Shown here piece by piece: positions 1 through 7,766 of a DNA stretch of 64,000 nucleotides (positions are counted from its first letter, which is position 1; each line of letters begins with the position of its first letter). Made by a program: the position numbers and the translations under genes. The notes under the pieces are model-generated. The model saw nothing but the letters and a program-made list of their open reading frames with translations. It had not been told where the DNA came from and ran no database searches. The DNA is from Niabella sp. (lineage in GTDB: Bacteria > Bacteroidota > Bacteroidia > Chitinophagales > Chitinophagaceae), in assembly GCA_017744715.1 (NCBI GenBank), contig JAGIAT010000001.1:62001-126000 (forward strand). The letters run 5' to 3'.

Positions 1-833
1 CTGGCATTATAGGTTTCGAGGTAGTGGATCTCTTTTCCAACAAGCTTTTTAAACTGCTCGCTGTAAGGCGTAAAGGAAACCCCTCCGTGCATATACAGTT
101 CAAGCCCCGGCCATACATCTGCGATGGTCTGTTGGCCTGTGATTTCCAGGATCCGTTTAAAGAGCACCAGCGTCCAGGTAGGCACACCGCTTACCGACGT
201 AACGTTTTCTGTAATCGCCTGTGCTGCTATTTTTTCAAGTTTGGTTTCCCAGTCCTCCATCAATGCAATGCTGAGTTCGGGTGTGCGGAGCCAATGCCCC
301 CAGAATGGGCTGTTTTGCAGCAACACCGCACTCAGGTCGCCAAACTGGGCCTCTTCATTTAACGCATTGATGTTATGACTTCCGCCCAATACCAGGCCTT
401 TTCCGGTAAGCATCGTACTATCGGGTTTAAACTGATAGTACATCGTAAGCACATCTTTTGCCGCCTTGTAATGGCAGTCTTCCAGGCTTTCCTCACTGAT
501 GGGAATGAACTTGCTTTTATCGCCGCTGGTACCGCTGCTTTTTGCAAACCACACAATGGGCGAATTCCAAAGCAGGTTCTGTTCCCCGTTCATACAGCGC
601 TCTATATAAGGCTTCAGGTCGTTGTATTCATGGATGGGAACCGCTTTTTTAAAATCGCGGATATTGTACAGGTTACTGAAATGATATTTCCTTCCGAATT
701 CCGTGTACTGGGCAGAAGTAACCAGGTTTTGCAACACCTCCCGTTGCGCATCCAGCGGGTGGCTGCGCCAGCCATCAATACGCCATTGACGCATACGGGC
801 AAGAGATGATATAGCCGGACTTAACAGGGGCAT
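1..833 (-). CDS. GH3 auxin-responsive promoter family protein (3' part cut by window edge)
   Basis: The reading frame opens with ATG at 833 (MPLLSPAISSLARMRQ) and stays open for 277 codons to the left edge, so the C-terminal part lies outside the window. The N-terminal region matches the GH3 acyl-adenylase family: an FGRKYHFSNL-type segment, then WFAKSSGTSGDKSKFIPIS at about residues 95-115, which is the Ser/Thr/Gly-rich ATP-binding motif of the ANL-like fold. VSGVPTWTL and YMHGGVSFTPY follow. Characterised plant GH3 enzymes adenylate a carboxylic acid and conjugate it to an amino acid; bacterial homologues are mostly uncharacterised at about 500 aa. The substrate cannot be deduced here. No partner gene is visible; the next gene to the right is on the same strand but separated by a terminator. 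Family assignment is secure, function is not. Confidence 0.85.
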   Translation of the reverse strand, partial: MPLLSPAISSLARMRQWRIDGWRSHPLDAQREVLQNLVTSAQYTEFGRKYHFSNLYNIRDFKKAVPIHEYNDLKPYIERCMNGEQNLLWNSPIVWFAKSSGTSGDKSKFIPISEESLEDCHYKAAKDVLTMYYQFKPDSTMLTGKGLVLGGSHNINALNEEAQFGDLSAVLLQNSPFWGHWLRTPELSIALMEDWETKLEKIAAQAITENVTSVSGVPTWTLVLFKRILEITGQQTIADVWPGLELYMHGGVSFTPYSEQFKKLVGKEIHYLETYNA

Positions 834-872
834 TTGCAGCTTGCAATATAGTCAGAAAGTGAGAAAAAAGAA

Positions 873-898
873 CCGGGAATCTAAAAAGAGGTTCCCGG
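873..898 (-). terminator. Rho-independent terminator of the serine hydrolase gene
   Basis: CCGGGAA (873-879) pairs with TTCCCGG (892-898) around a 12-nt loop. Read on the minus strand the hairpin is followed by TTCTTTTTTCTC. It lies 50 bp past the stop codon of the gene ending at 949 and upstream of the next minus-strand gene. The plus-strand side is also T-rich, so it could act in both directions. Confidence 0.65.
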
Positions 899-948
899 GT
901 CCTTTTTGTTTTTCCGAACAGGACAGCGGTCGCTTTTCCGCCGGCGTT

Positions 949-2124
949 CTATTTCCAGGCGTTATTGTAAGCGGGTATCACCACATTTTCCATATTGTTG
1001 GTACCCTTTAGGGAGTTAACCTGAACGGCAGCCTCAATATTATTGGGAAACAGTACATGAATGGTATAGCAACCCCGGCCTTTTGGATCTGCAGCATTAT
1101 TGGGAGGATATTTATCTTCAAAATAGCCGCCGTGGTAATAAGCCGTTCCGCCCTTAACCTCGGGGGTACCGCTCCAGCCCAATGCGCGATCGTTCATTTT
1201 CTTTTTCCAGTGCTTGTTCAGGATGTCTTCCGTATACCTCAGGTGGGCCAGTATATTATTCTGCTCTTCTGCGGAAAGCCTCCAACCGGCGCTGCCGGCA
1301 TAGCGGGTCATATCGCCTTTGTTCCAACCCGGATCCTGAGTCGTAAAATTATAATTCATGGTGGGATTCGTTTCACCATCAGGCTTGGGATAGGTATAAG
1401 GAATGCCGCAGGGAGCAAATACTTTTTTGTTCACTTCATCAATATAATAATTGTTGATGGCGGTTTCCAGTGCTTTTTCGGTGGCGTCGGTTGGGAAGCT
1501 GACATATTGAAATTCCAGGATATTCAGCTCAAGCGGGTGACTGAGGTAGGCAATGGCGATCCTTAAAAAGGCGTAATTCACATTCTGGTAGTCGTAACTT
1601 CCATGAAGATAAATGCCGCCGTCCTCTACCTTTTTCTTTAATGAAAAATAGTCCAGGCCGCTGGGCAACATGCCCGTTTCGTGGCGCAGTAGCATTTCAA
1701 AACTGATGTCGTTAAAGCTCCAGGCCGGGCTTTTCCAGAACGAGGGCAGGTAGTCGATGAGCAGGGCTTTTTCGGAAAGTCCTTTATCCTGCAGCAGCCG
1801 CAGCAGGGTAAGTGCAGTAAGGGTTTTACTGCAGCTGGCAAGGTCCTGACGCTTGTTATAGGCATGCGGTATGGCCTGCCCGGTGCGGGTATCCCAGGAT
1901 GCCACCGCGGCCCCGCCGGCACCTTTTTTCTTTTGCTGGCCGTTTTGGGAAATACTGTAGCTGAACCCGACGGTTTTACCGGTGAGGGCATTTTTAATGT
2001 TTTGTTCAAACAGGTCCAGGTCAAATTCCTGACCGGGTATTTTGATCGAATCCGGTTTTTTACAGGATGCGATACACCCTGCCAGCAGCAGGATCAGTAG
2101 CGGTTTACATGCAAGTTGTTTCAT
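949..2124 (-). CDS. Serine hydrolase, class C beta-lactamase-like lipoprotein
   Basis: A 391-aa protein with an SPII signal peptide; the LAGC lipobox puts Cys17 at the mature N-terminus, so it is probably membrane-anchored. It carries the penicillin-binding/class C beta-lactamase-like triad: S97-C-S-K100 (SxxK), Y180-Q-N182 (YxN) and a C-terminal YYHGGYF segment in the place of KTG/HGG. Members include esterases, D-aminopeptidases and peptidoglycan-related hydrolases, and substrates are not predictable from sequence. It is monocistronic, with a terminator at 873-898. Nothing suggests a true antibiotic-resistance role. The family call is firm; the substrate is unknown. Confidence 0.85.
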   Translation of the reverse strand: MKQLACKPLLILLLAGCIASCKKPDSIKIPGQEFDLDLFEQNIKNALTGKTVGFSYSISQNGQQKKKGAGGAAVASWDTRTGQAIPHAYNKRQDLASCSKTLTALTLLRLLQDKGLSEKALLIDYLPSFWKSPAWSFNDISFEMLLRHETGMLPSGLDYFSLKKKVEDGGIYLHGSYDYQNVNYAFLRIAIAYLSHPLELNILEFQYVSFPTDATEKALETAINNYYIDEVNKKVFAPCGIPYTYPKPDGETNPTMNYNFTTQDPGWNKGDMTRYAGSAGWRLSAEEQNNILAHLRYTEDILNKHWKKKMNDRALGWSGTPEVKGGTAYYHGGYFEDKYPPNNAADPKGRGCYTIHVLFPNNIEAAVQVNSLKGTNNMENVVIPAYNNAWK

Positions 2125-2363
2125 CTTGTTTATTTTTAAACCGTAAAATTGAGCGTACCGGAGAGCTAAAAGAACGGGCGCTTAACGCGCGGGGAACCCC
2201 GCTTAACAAAAAAGCGTTTTTATTTAACCGCGGGTTGGGGCAGCGCGGCGCAGCGTTCCGGATTTTGTGCCGTAAGGGCGTTTAACCGGCGGTTGCAGCT
2301 GAAATAATTTCAGCCGTAGCCTTTTGTTTCTAAATAAAGCAAACATGTCCTAAATTTACCGGG
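2125..2363. other. Divergent intergenic region with two short palindromes
   Basis: This spacer separates the minus-strand serine hydrolase and the plus-strand mannosidase. It contains a GC-rich GCGGGG-AA-CCCCGC palindrome at 2189-2202, a CGCTTAAC direct repeat on either side of it, and the 17-bp palindrome GCTGAAAT-A-ATTTCAGC at 2298-2314, 50 bp upstream of the mannosidase start. The last could be an operator. No convincing promoter or RNA gene is seen. Confidence 0.35.
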
Positions 2364-4652
2364 ATGAAAAAACGATTTTGCTTTTATATACTGGTGCTGT
2401 TGTTTATACAGACCGTAATGGGCCAGAACCAGCTGATTCAATATGTAAACCCATTGATCGGAACCCGTAAAATGGGACATACATTTCCGGGAGCCACCGT
2501 TCCGTTTGGCGCCGTACAGCTAAGTCCGGATACGGACACGCTTCCCTACGATATAAACGGGAAGTATAACGCAGATGTATATAAGTATTGCGCCGGTTAC
2601 CAGTATGATGATCCTACCATCGTAGGCTTTAGTCACACACATTTCAGCGGAACCGGTCATTCAGACCTGGGCGATTTCCTGATCATGCCTACCACCGGGC
2701 CGCTTCAGTTAAATCCCGGAACGGCCGCAAATCCGGAAACCGGTTACCGCAGCCGCTTCCGGCATGCTACCGAAACGGCGGAGCCCAATTATTATAAAGT
2801 AAAACTGGAAGACCATGATATCCTTGCGGAGCTTACCACAACGACCCGTGTAGGTGTGCATCAGTACACGTTTCCGCAGTCGGCCGAGGCCCATATCATT
2901 CTTGACCTGATGCACGGGATCTATAACTATGCCGATAAAAATGTATGGACCTTTGTACGGGTGGAGAACGATACACTCATTACCGGGTTTAAACAAACCA
3001 ATGGCTGGGCGCGTACCCGTACGGTATATTTTGCGATGGTTTTTTCAAAACCGTTCCGGTCCTACGGGTTTGCCAATTTCAAAACCTATCCTTATAAAGG
3101 ATTTTACAAACGTTTCGATCAGACAAAGAACTTCCCCGAAATCGCAGGTGAGCAGATTCGTGCACATTTCGACTTTGGAACGGATACCGGCGAAAAGATC
3201 GGGATCCGGTTTGCGCTTTCGCCCGTAAGTACGCGAAATGCCCTCGAAAATCTTTTGACGGAAACCGCAGGACAGGATTTTGAAGAGATCAAAAAGAAAG
3301 GGCAGGATCAATGGAATGAAGAACTGGGCCGCATCAAAATAGAAGCGCTGAACAGGGAAGACCAGGTGAATTTTTATACGGCTATGTACCATGCTTTCTT
3401 AAGCCCTACGGTATACATGGATCAGAACCGGGAGTATAAGGGACTTGATCAGAACGTGCACAAAGCGGAAGGGTTTACCAACTATACCACTTTTTCGCTT
3501 TGGGATACCTACCGGGCGCTGCATCCCTTCTTTAACCTGGTGCAGCCCAAACGGAACAACGATATGATCCGCAGTATGCTGGCACACCAGCAGCAAAGCG
3601 TACATAAAATGCTGCCGGTATGGAGTCATTATGCCAATGAAAACTGGTGTATGAGCGGGTACCACAGCGTGCCGGTAATTGCCGATGCCATTGTAAAAGG
3701 AACGGCCGCTTTTGACGCCAACAAAGCCCTGGATGCCTGTATTCAAACGGCCAATGTGCGGTATTATGACGGGCTGGATGTTTACCTGCAAAAAGGATAT
3801 GTACCGGATGATGTGCGGCCCAATTCGGTTTCCACCACCATGGAGTATGCGTTTGATGACTGGAGCCTGGCCCAGGCAGCAAAGAAGCTGGGACGGATGG
3901 ATGTGTACGATACTTTTATGAAACGGGCACAAAACTGGAAAAATGTATTTGACCCTTCCATCGGGTACATGCGTCCGCGGCTTGGTGATGGAAGTTTCCG
4001 TAAAGAATTTGATGTGCTTTCTACGCACGGACAGGGCTTTATTGAGGGAAATGCCTGGAACTTTAGTTTGTTTGTGCCCCAGGATCCAAAGGGAATGATT
4101 GCGGCAATGGGCGGTGAAAAGCGATTCCTGCCACACCTGGATTCCCTGTTTACCATGCACCTGCCGGATAAATTTTTTGAGGAAACGGAAGATATTACCC
4201 GCGATGGTATTATTGGTAACTATGTACATGGGAACGAGCCATCGCATCACGTGGCTTACCTGTATAATTTTACCGGTCAGCCCTGGAAAACACAGGAGCG
4301 GGTGCGCATGATCCTGAAGAAACAATATCAACCGGCCGTTGATGGGTTAGGCGGCAATGATGATTGCGGGCAGATGAGCGCCTGGTATATTTTCAGTGCT
4401 CTTGGCTTTTATCCCTTTGCCCCGGGTGCGGAAGACTATCAGCTGGGAAGTCCGGCTATAAAAAAAGCGGTGCTTACCCTGGAGAACGGGAAAACGTTTA
4501 CGATTGATGTAAAAAATCAAAGTGATAAAAATGTATATGTGTCAAAAGTGTTGTTGAACGGACAGCCATTCAACAGGCTGGCCCTAAAGCACAGCGATAT
4601 TTTAAAAGGTGGGGTATTGCAGTTTATAATGGCATCCCGGCCGGCGAAATAG
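2364..4652 (+). CDS. GH92 family alpha-1,2-mannosidase
   Basis: A 762-aa secreted glycoside hydrolase of family GH92, which comprises calcium-dependent exo-acting alpha-mannosidases trimming fungal, plant or animal alpha-mannans and N-glycans. It has an N-terminal signal peptide ending near MGQ. Family hallmarks are GTRKMGHTFPGATVPFG, the GTGHSDLGDFLIMP segment, GYHSVPVIADAI, HGQGFIEGNAWNFS (which holds the likely general acid Glu), VHGNEPSHHVAYLYN, and GGNDDCGQMSAWYIFSALG with the paired catalytic-base Asp residues. The length is normal for the family. It stands alone between divergent and convergent neighbours, so there is no dedicated PUL around it. Confidence 0.95.
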   Translation: MKKRFCFYILVLLFIQTVMGQNQLIQYVNPLIGTRKMGHTFPGATVPFGAVQLSPDTDTLPYDINGKYNADVYKYCAGYQYDDPTIVGFSHTHFSGTGHSDLGDFLIMPTTGPLQLNPGTAANPETGYRSRFRHATETAEPNYYKVKLEDHDILAELTTTTRVGVHQYTFPQSAEAHIILDLMHGIYNYADKNVWTFVRVENDTLITGFKQTNGWARTRTVYFAMVFSKPFRSYGFANFKTYPYKGFYKRFDQTKNFPEIAGEQIRAHFDFGTDTGEKIGIRFALSPVSTRNALENLLTETAGQDFEEIKKKGQDQWNEELGRIKIEALNREDQVNFYTAMYHAFLSPTVYMDQNREYKGLDQNVHKAEGFTNYTTFSLWDTYRALHPFFNLVQPKRNNDMIRSMLAHQQQSVHKMLPVWSHYANENWCMSGYHSVPVIADAIVKGTAAFDANKALDACIQTANVRYYDGLDVYLQKGYVPDDVRPNSVSTTMEYAFDDWSLAQAAKKLGRMDVYDTFMKRAQNWKNVFDPSIGYMRPRLGDGSFRKEFDVLSTHGQGFIEGNAWNFSLFVPQDPKGMIAAMGGEKRFLPHLDSLFTMHLPDKFFEETEDITRDGIIGNYVHGNEPSHHVAYLYNFTGQPWKTQERVRMILKKQYQPAVDGLGGNDDCGQMSAWYIFSALGFYPFAPGAEDYQLGSPAIKKAVLTLENGKTFTIDVKNQSDKNVYVSKVLLNGQPFNRLALKHSDILKGGVLQFIMASRPAK

Positions 4653-4802
4653 GCGGTGTAGGTTCCTCTTGAGGCACACCGGCGAACCAGGCAACCAGTA
4701 CGAATAATCAATGATACAGGTCCATTACCAGAAAGCGATGCTGAAGGCGCGCTAAGAAAAGCATACATTCTGTAAAGCCAGGCAAACAATCAGCAGTGGC
4801 CG

Positions 4803-5573
4803 TTAAACCGGCAATACAGTTACTTCTATTCCCCCGGCCCGCAGTTCATCTACAATATGCGGGGAGATATTGCTGTCGGTAATAACCTGTTCAATATCCT
4901 CCAATCCGCAGATCTTGCCAAATCCCCGCTTCCCGAATTTGCTGGAATCTGCCAGCACAATGGTTTTGCGTGAAGCGGCGATCATTTTACGGTTTAGCTG
5001 TGCTTCCATCATATTGGTGGTGGTTAATCCAAATTCCATGTCGATACCGTCTACCCCCAGGAATAATTTGCTGCAGGAAAAGTCTTCCAGTATTTTTTCG
5101 GCATAGATACCGGTAACGGATGATGAGGTTTTGCGCATAATACCGCCCAGCTGAATTACTTCAATACCCGGGTGATGGGCAATTTCCATAGCTACATTCA
5201 GGGCTGCTGTAATGACCGTTACGTTTCCTTTTGGTTGAATGTATTTGGCGAAGTAGAAAACGGTGGTTCCGGAGGCAATGAGGATACAGTCGTTGGGCTC
5301 AATTAAACTGGCAGCATATTGGCCTATTTTTTCTTTCTCGGTCGATTGCATTCGTACTTTTTCCACAACAGGCCGGTCGCCGATATAGGGATTGCTCAGC
5401 GTTGCCCCTCCATGGGTACGGAAAAGCTGGTTTTTATCTTCAAGAAACTGCAAATCCTTTCGGATTGTTACGGATGAAACATCCAACTCCTGGCAAAGAT
5501 CCAGCACCTGTACCATTCCCTTTTTCTTAAGAGAATCCAGTATATGTTGATGACGTTCAACTAAGCTACTCAT
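4803..5573 (-). CDS. glpR: DeoR/GlpR family transcriptional repressor
   Basis: A 256-aa DeoR-family regulator. Residues 1-57 form the winged HTH (ERHQHILDSLKKKG, then VSSVTIRKDLQFLE), followed by the RTHGGA linker typical of the family. The C-terminal DeoRC sensor domain has LIEPNDCILIASGTT and VFLGVDGID-type segments and binds a phosphorylated sugar or polyol. It is divergent from glpD (179-bp intergenic region), so a role as glycerol-3-phosphate-responsive repressor is likely. The name glpR is inferred from context; the effector is not shown. The start was chosen at the only suitable Met before the HTH. Confidence 0.8.
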   Translation of the reverse strand: MSSLVERHQHILDSLKKKGMVQVLDLCQELDVSSVTIRKDLQFLEDKNQLFRTHGGATLSNPYIGDRPVVEKVRMQSTEKEKIGQYAASLIEPNDCILIASGTTVFYFAKYIQPKGNVTVITAALNVAMEIAHHPGIEVIQLGGIMRKTSSSVTGIYAEKILEDFSCSKLFLGVDGIDMEFGLTTTNMMEAQLNRKMIAASRKTIVLADSSKFGKRGFGKICGLEDIEQVITDSNISPHIVDELRAGGIEVTVLPV

Positions 5574-5687
5574 AAATCCAAAAATAGCGATTCTGTTTTA
5601 TTTGTAAAAGAAATAAAAGGAAAGCTTCACCTGCTTATTAAATTATTATTATTATTTTCTTTTTTCAGTATTAAATGTTATTATTGC

Positions 5688-5729
5688 TTTCGAAATCTTT
5701 TGTTTTCTTTTTAATTTTAGGTTTCGAAA
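5688..5729. promoter_or_regulatory. Candidate GlpR operator pair (two TTTCGAAA palindromes)
   Basis: Perfect 8-bp palindromes TTTCGAAA occur at 5688-5695 and 5722-5729, start-to-start 34 bp, roughly three helical turns. They lie in the glpR-glpD divergent region, 23-64 bp upstream of the glpD start. A TAATTTTA element resembling the -7 hexamer lies between them (5712-5719). DeoR-family repressors bind paired palindromes, so binding by the adjacent regulator is a reasonable inference. I did not see the same palindrome upstream of glpK. Confidence 0.4.
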
Positions 5730-5751
5730 ATAAAGACAACCGGAGGATACA

Positions 5752-7314
5752 ATGAAGAGCGGAATTATCGATAGGGAACAGCTGTTAAAAAAGGCAACTA
5801 CGGCCGGTGAATGGGATGTGGTCGTAATCGGTGGCGGTGCCTCCGGTTTGGGTATCGCCCTGGAATCAGTAACGCGTGGATATAAAACATTATTGCTGGA
5901 GCAGTTTGATTTTGCAAAAGGAACTTCCAGCCGGAGTACCAAACTGGTACATGGTGGTGTGCGCTACCTGGCACAGGGTGATATTGCCCTGGTTCGGGAA
6001 GCCAGTATTGAAAGAGGATTGCTGCAAAAGAACGCGCCCCACCTGGTAAAAAATCAAACCTTTGTGGTTCCGGTTTATTCTTTCTGGGACCGTATCAAAT
6101 ATACGATCGGATTAAAGGCCTATGACTGGATCGCCGGCCGGTTGTCCCTGGGCGCATCCATATTTATCTCCCGTAAGAAAACACTGGAAGCCATTCCGGA
6201 TGTGAAGGCGAAAGGCTTGGTAGGCGGCGTATTGTATCATGATGGCCAGTTCGATGACTCCCGGCTGGCACTGAACCTGGCACAAACCATTATTGAACAG
6301 GGCGGCGTGGCGTTGAATTATATGAAGGTTACCGGATTGCAGAAAGACAGCAATCACCATCCTTCAGGCGTCATTGTGGAAGATACCGAACGTTCGGCTA
6401 CCTACAGTATAAAAGCAAAGGCGGTGGTGAATGCCACCGGTGTATTTGTAGATGATATTCTCCGGATGGATAACCCGGTTGCTTCAAAGAGCGTAGTGGC
6501 CAGTCAGGGTATTCACCTTGTACTAAGCCGGGAATTCTTTTCATCATCCCATGCATTGATGATTCCGAAAACTGCGGATGGACGGGTATTGTTTGCCGTG
6601 CCCTGGCATAATGAAGTGGTGGTAGGCACAACGGATACGCTGGTAGGTGCGCCGTCTGTAGAGCCGCGCCCGCTGGAAAAAGAAATAGAATTTATTCTTG
6701 AAACCGCCGGCGCCTACCTGGTAAAAAAACCGGCACGCAAAGATGTACTCAGTGTGTTTGCAGGGTTACGCCCGCTGGCGGCACCAAAGGAAGGGGCACA
6801 AAAAACAAAAGAGATTTCCCGTAGCCATAAAATCATGATCTCTCCCAATGGCTTGTTTACCATCATTGGCGGAAAATGGACCACTTACCGGAAGATGGGG
6901 GAGGACATGCTGGACAGTGTTGAAAAAAGGCTGGGATGGCCGAAGCGGAGTTCACAAACGCCACATCTGCGGATCCATGGCTTTTTTACGGGGGTAGACT
7001 GGAATGATCCCTTTTATTTTTATGGCAGTGATGCAGCCTACATTAAAGAAAAAAGTAACGGGCACTGGATCAGCGAGCGGCTCCGGATCAATAAAGCACA
7101 GGTAGAGTGGGCTGTTTCCAATGAAATGGCCCGTACGGTTGAAGATGTGCTGGCGCGGAGAACGCGGGCGCTGTTGCTGGATGCACGCGAAAGCATCCGG
7201 ATCAGTGCGGCGGTAGCCACCATCATGGCCCGCGCATTAAATAAAGATGAACGCTGGGAAAAAGAAGAAACGGAACGATTTAACGTACTTGCTCAGCAAT
7301 ATATCTTACAATAA
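5752..7314 (+). CDS. glpD: Glycerol-3-phosphate dehydrogenase (FAD, quinone-linked)
   Basis: A 520-aa FAD-dependent dehydrogenase oxidising sn-glycerol-3-phosphate to dihydroxyacetone phosphate at the inner face of the cytoplasmic membrane, passing electrons to quinone. The Rossmann dinucleotide motif GGGASG is at residues 27-32, followed by the family-typical TSSRSTKLVHGGVRYL segment. Other marks are VVGTTDTLVG, SVFAGLRPLAAP and the C-terminal cap that includes RRTRALLLDA. Full length for the family. A purine-rich CGGAGGA precedes the ATG, an unusual clear Shine-Dalgarno for this window. Divergent from the DeoR repressor, with candidate operators in the gap. Confidence 0.95.
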   Translation: MKSGIIDREQLLKKATTAGEWDVVVIGGGASGLGIALESVTRGYKTLLLEQFDFAKGTSSRSTKLVHGGVRYLAQGDIALVREASIERGLLQKNAPHLVKNQTFVVPVYSFWDRIKYTIGLKAYDWIAGRLSLGASIFISRKKTLEAIPDVKAKGLVGGVLYHDGQFDDSRLALNLAQTIIEQGGVALNYMKVTGLQKDSNHHPSGVIVEDTERSATYSIKAKAVVNATGVFVDDILRMDNPVASKSVVASQGIHLVLSREFFSSSHALMIPKTADGRVLFAVPWHNEVVVGTTDTLVGAPSVEPRPLEKEIEFILETAGAYLVKKPARKDVLSVFAGLRPLAAPKEGAQKTKEISRSHKIMISPNGLFTIIGGKWTTYRKMGEDMLDSVEKRLGWPKRSSQTPHLRIHGFFTGVDWNDPFYFYGSDAAYIKEKSNGHWISERLRINKAQVEWAVSNEMARTVEDVLARRTRALLLDARESIRISAAVATIMARALNKDERWEKEETERFNVLAQQYILQ

Positions 7315-7766
7315 CGATTAAAAGAATGCCATATGAGTCGATTGCATCATACGCTAACAGCCCTGTTAGATTATGTTTTCGTTAACAACCACACTGGCTG
7401 TTCAACGCATACCAATGGCGCTCTATATTTGGGCCCCCGTTGTGTTTTTTTAAGAGCACAAATCCATAAAATAATCGGAAACACCCTGTCAAAAAAAGCA
7501 GGGTGGGGAACTTTTACAGATGGCCAGGTTTGGACATCGGTAGCATCAGGCAGCGGGTCCATCCATAAAACTGTTGCGTATTACCGGCTACTGGCTGCAT
7601 CTATTTATATATCAGGGATTGCGGTACCTGTTGCATACGGAGTGGCTCCGGATGCGGCTGGCATGGCAATGCGATGGTCGGCTCAAAGCTGATACGGGTA
7701 TGTAATGTCTGTTGGGAAACAATCCGGGTTTATCCCGAAAGAAAAATAAAACATAATACTACAGGT
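7315..7766. other. 452-bp spacer between glpD and the SusC gene
   Basis: An open frame of 119 codons (7333-7692) exists, but its composition and lack of recognisable features argue against a gene. Visible signals are a TATATTTG hexamer-like element at 7424-7431 (matches the Bacteroidota -7 consensus TAnnTTTG, without a good TTTG upstream), a hairpin CACCCTG/CAGGGTG at 7482-7505 with an A-rich 10-nt loop, and a weak CGGG/CCCG stem shortly before the SusC start. If the element is a promoter, the SusC mRNA would carry a leader of about 330 nt. Confidence 0.35.

Noticed and set aside
949..2124. Antibiotic-resistance beta-lactamase
   Set aside because: The SxxK/YxN family contains many esterases and peptidases; nothing specific to beta-lactam hydrolysis can be seen.
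3399..4331. 310-codon frame antisense to the GH92 gene
   Set aside because: It is a shadow of a firmly identified gene with strong domain motifs; no protein features of its own.
7333..7692. 119-codon open frame between glpD and SusC
   Set aside because: No signal, domain or codon pattern of a gene; composition is that of intergenic DNA.
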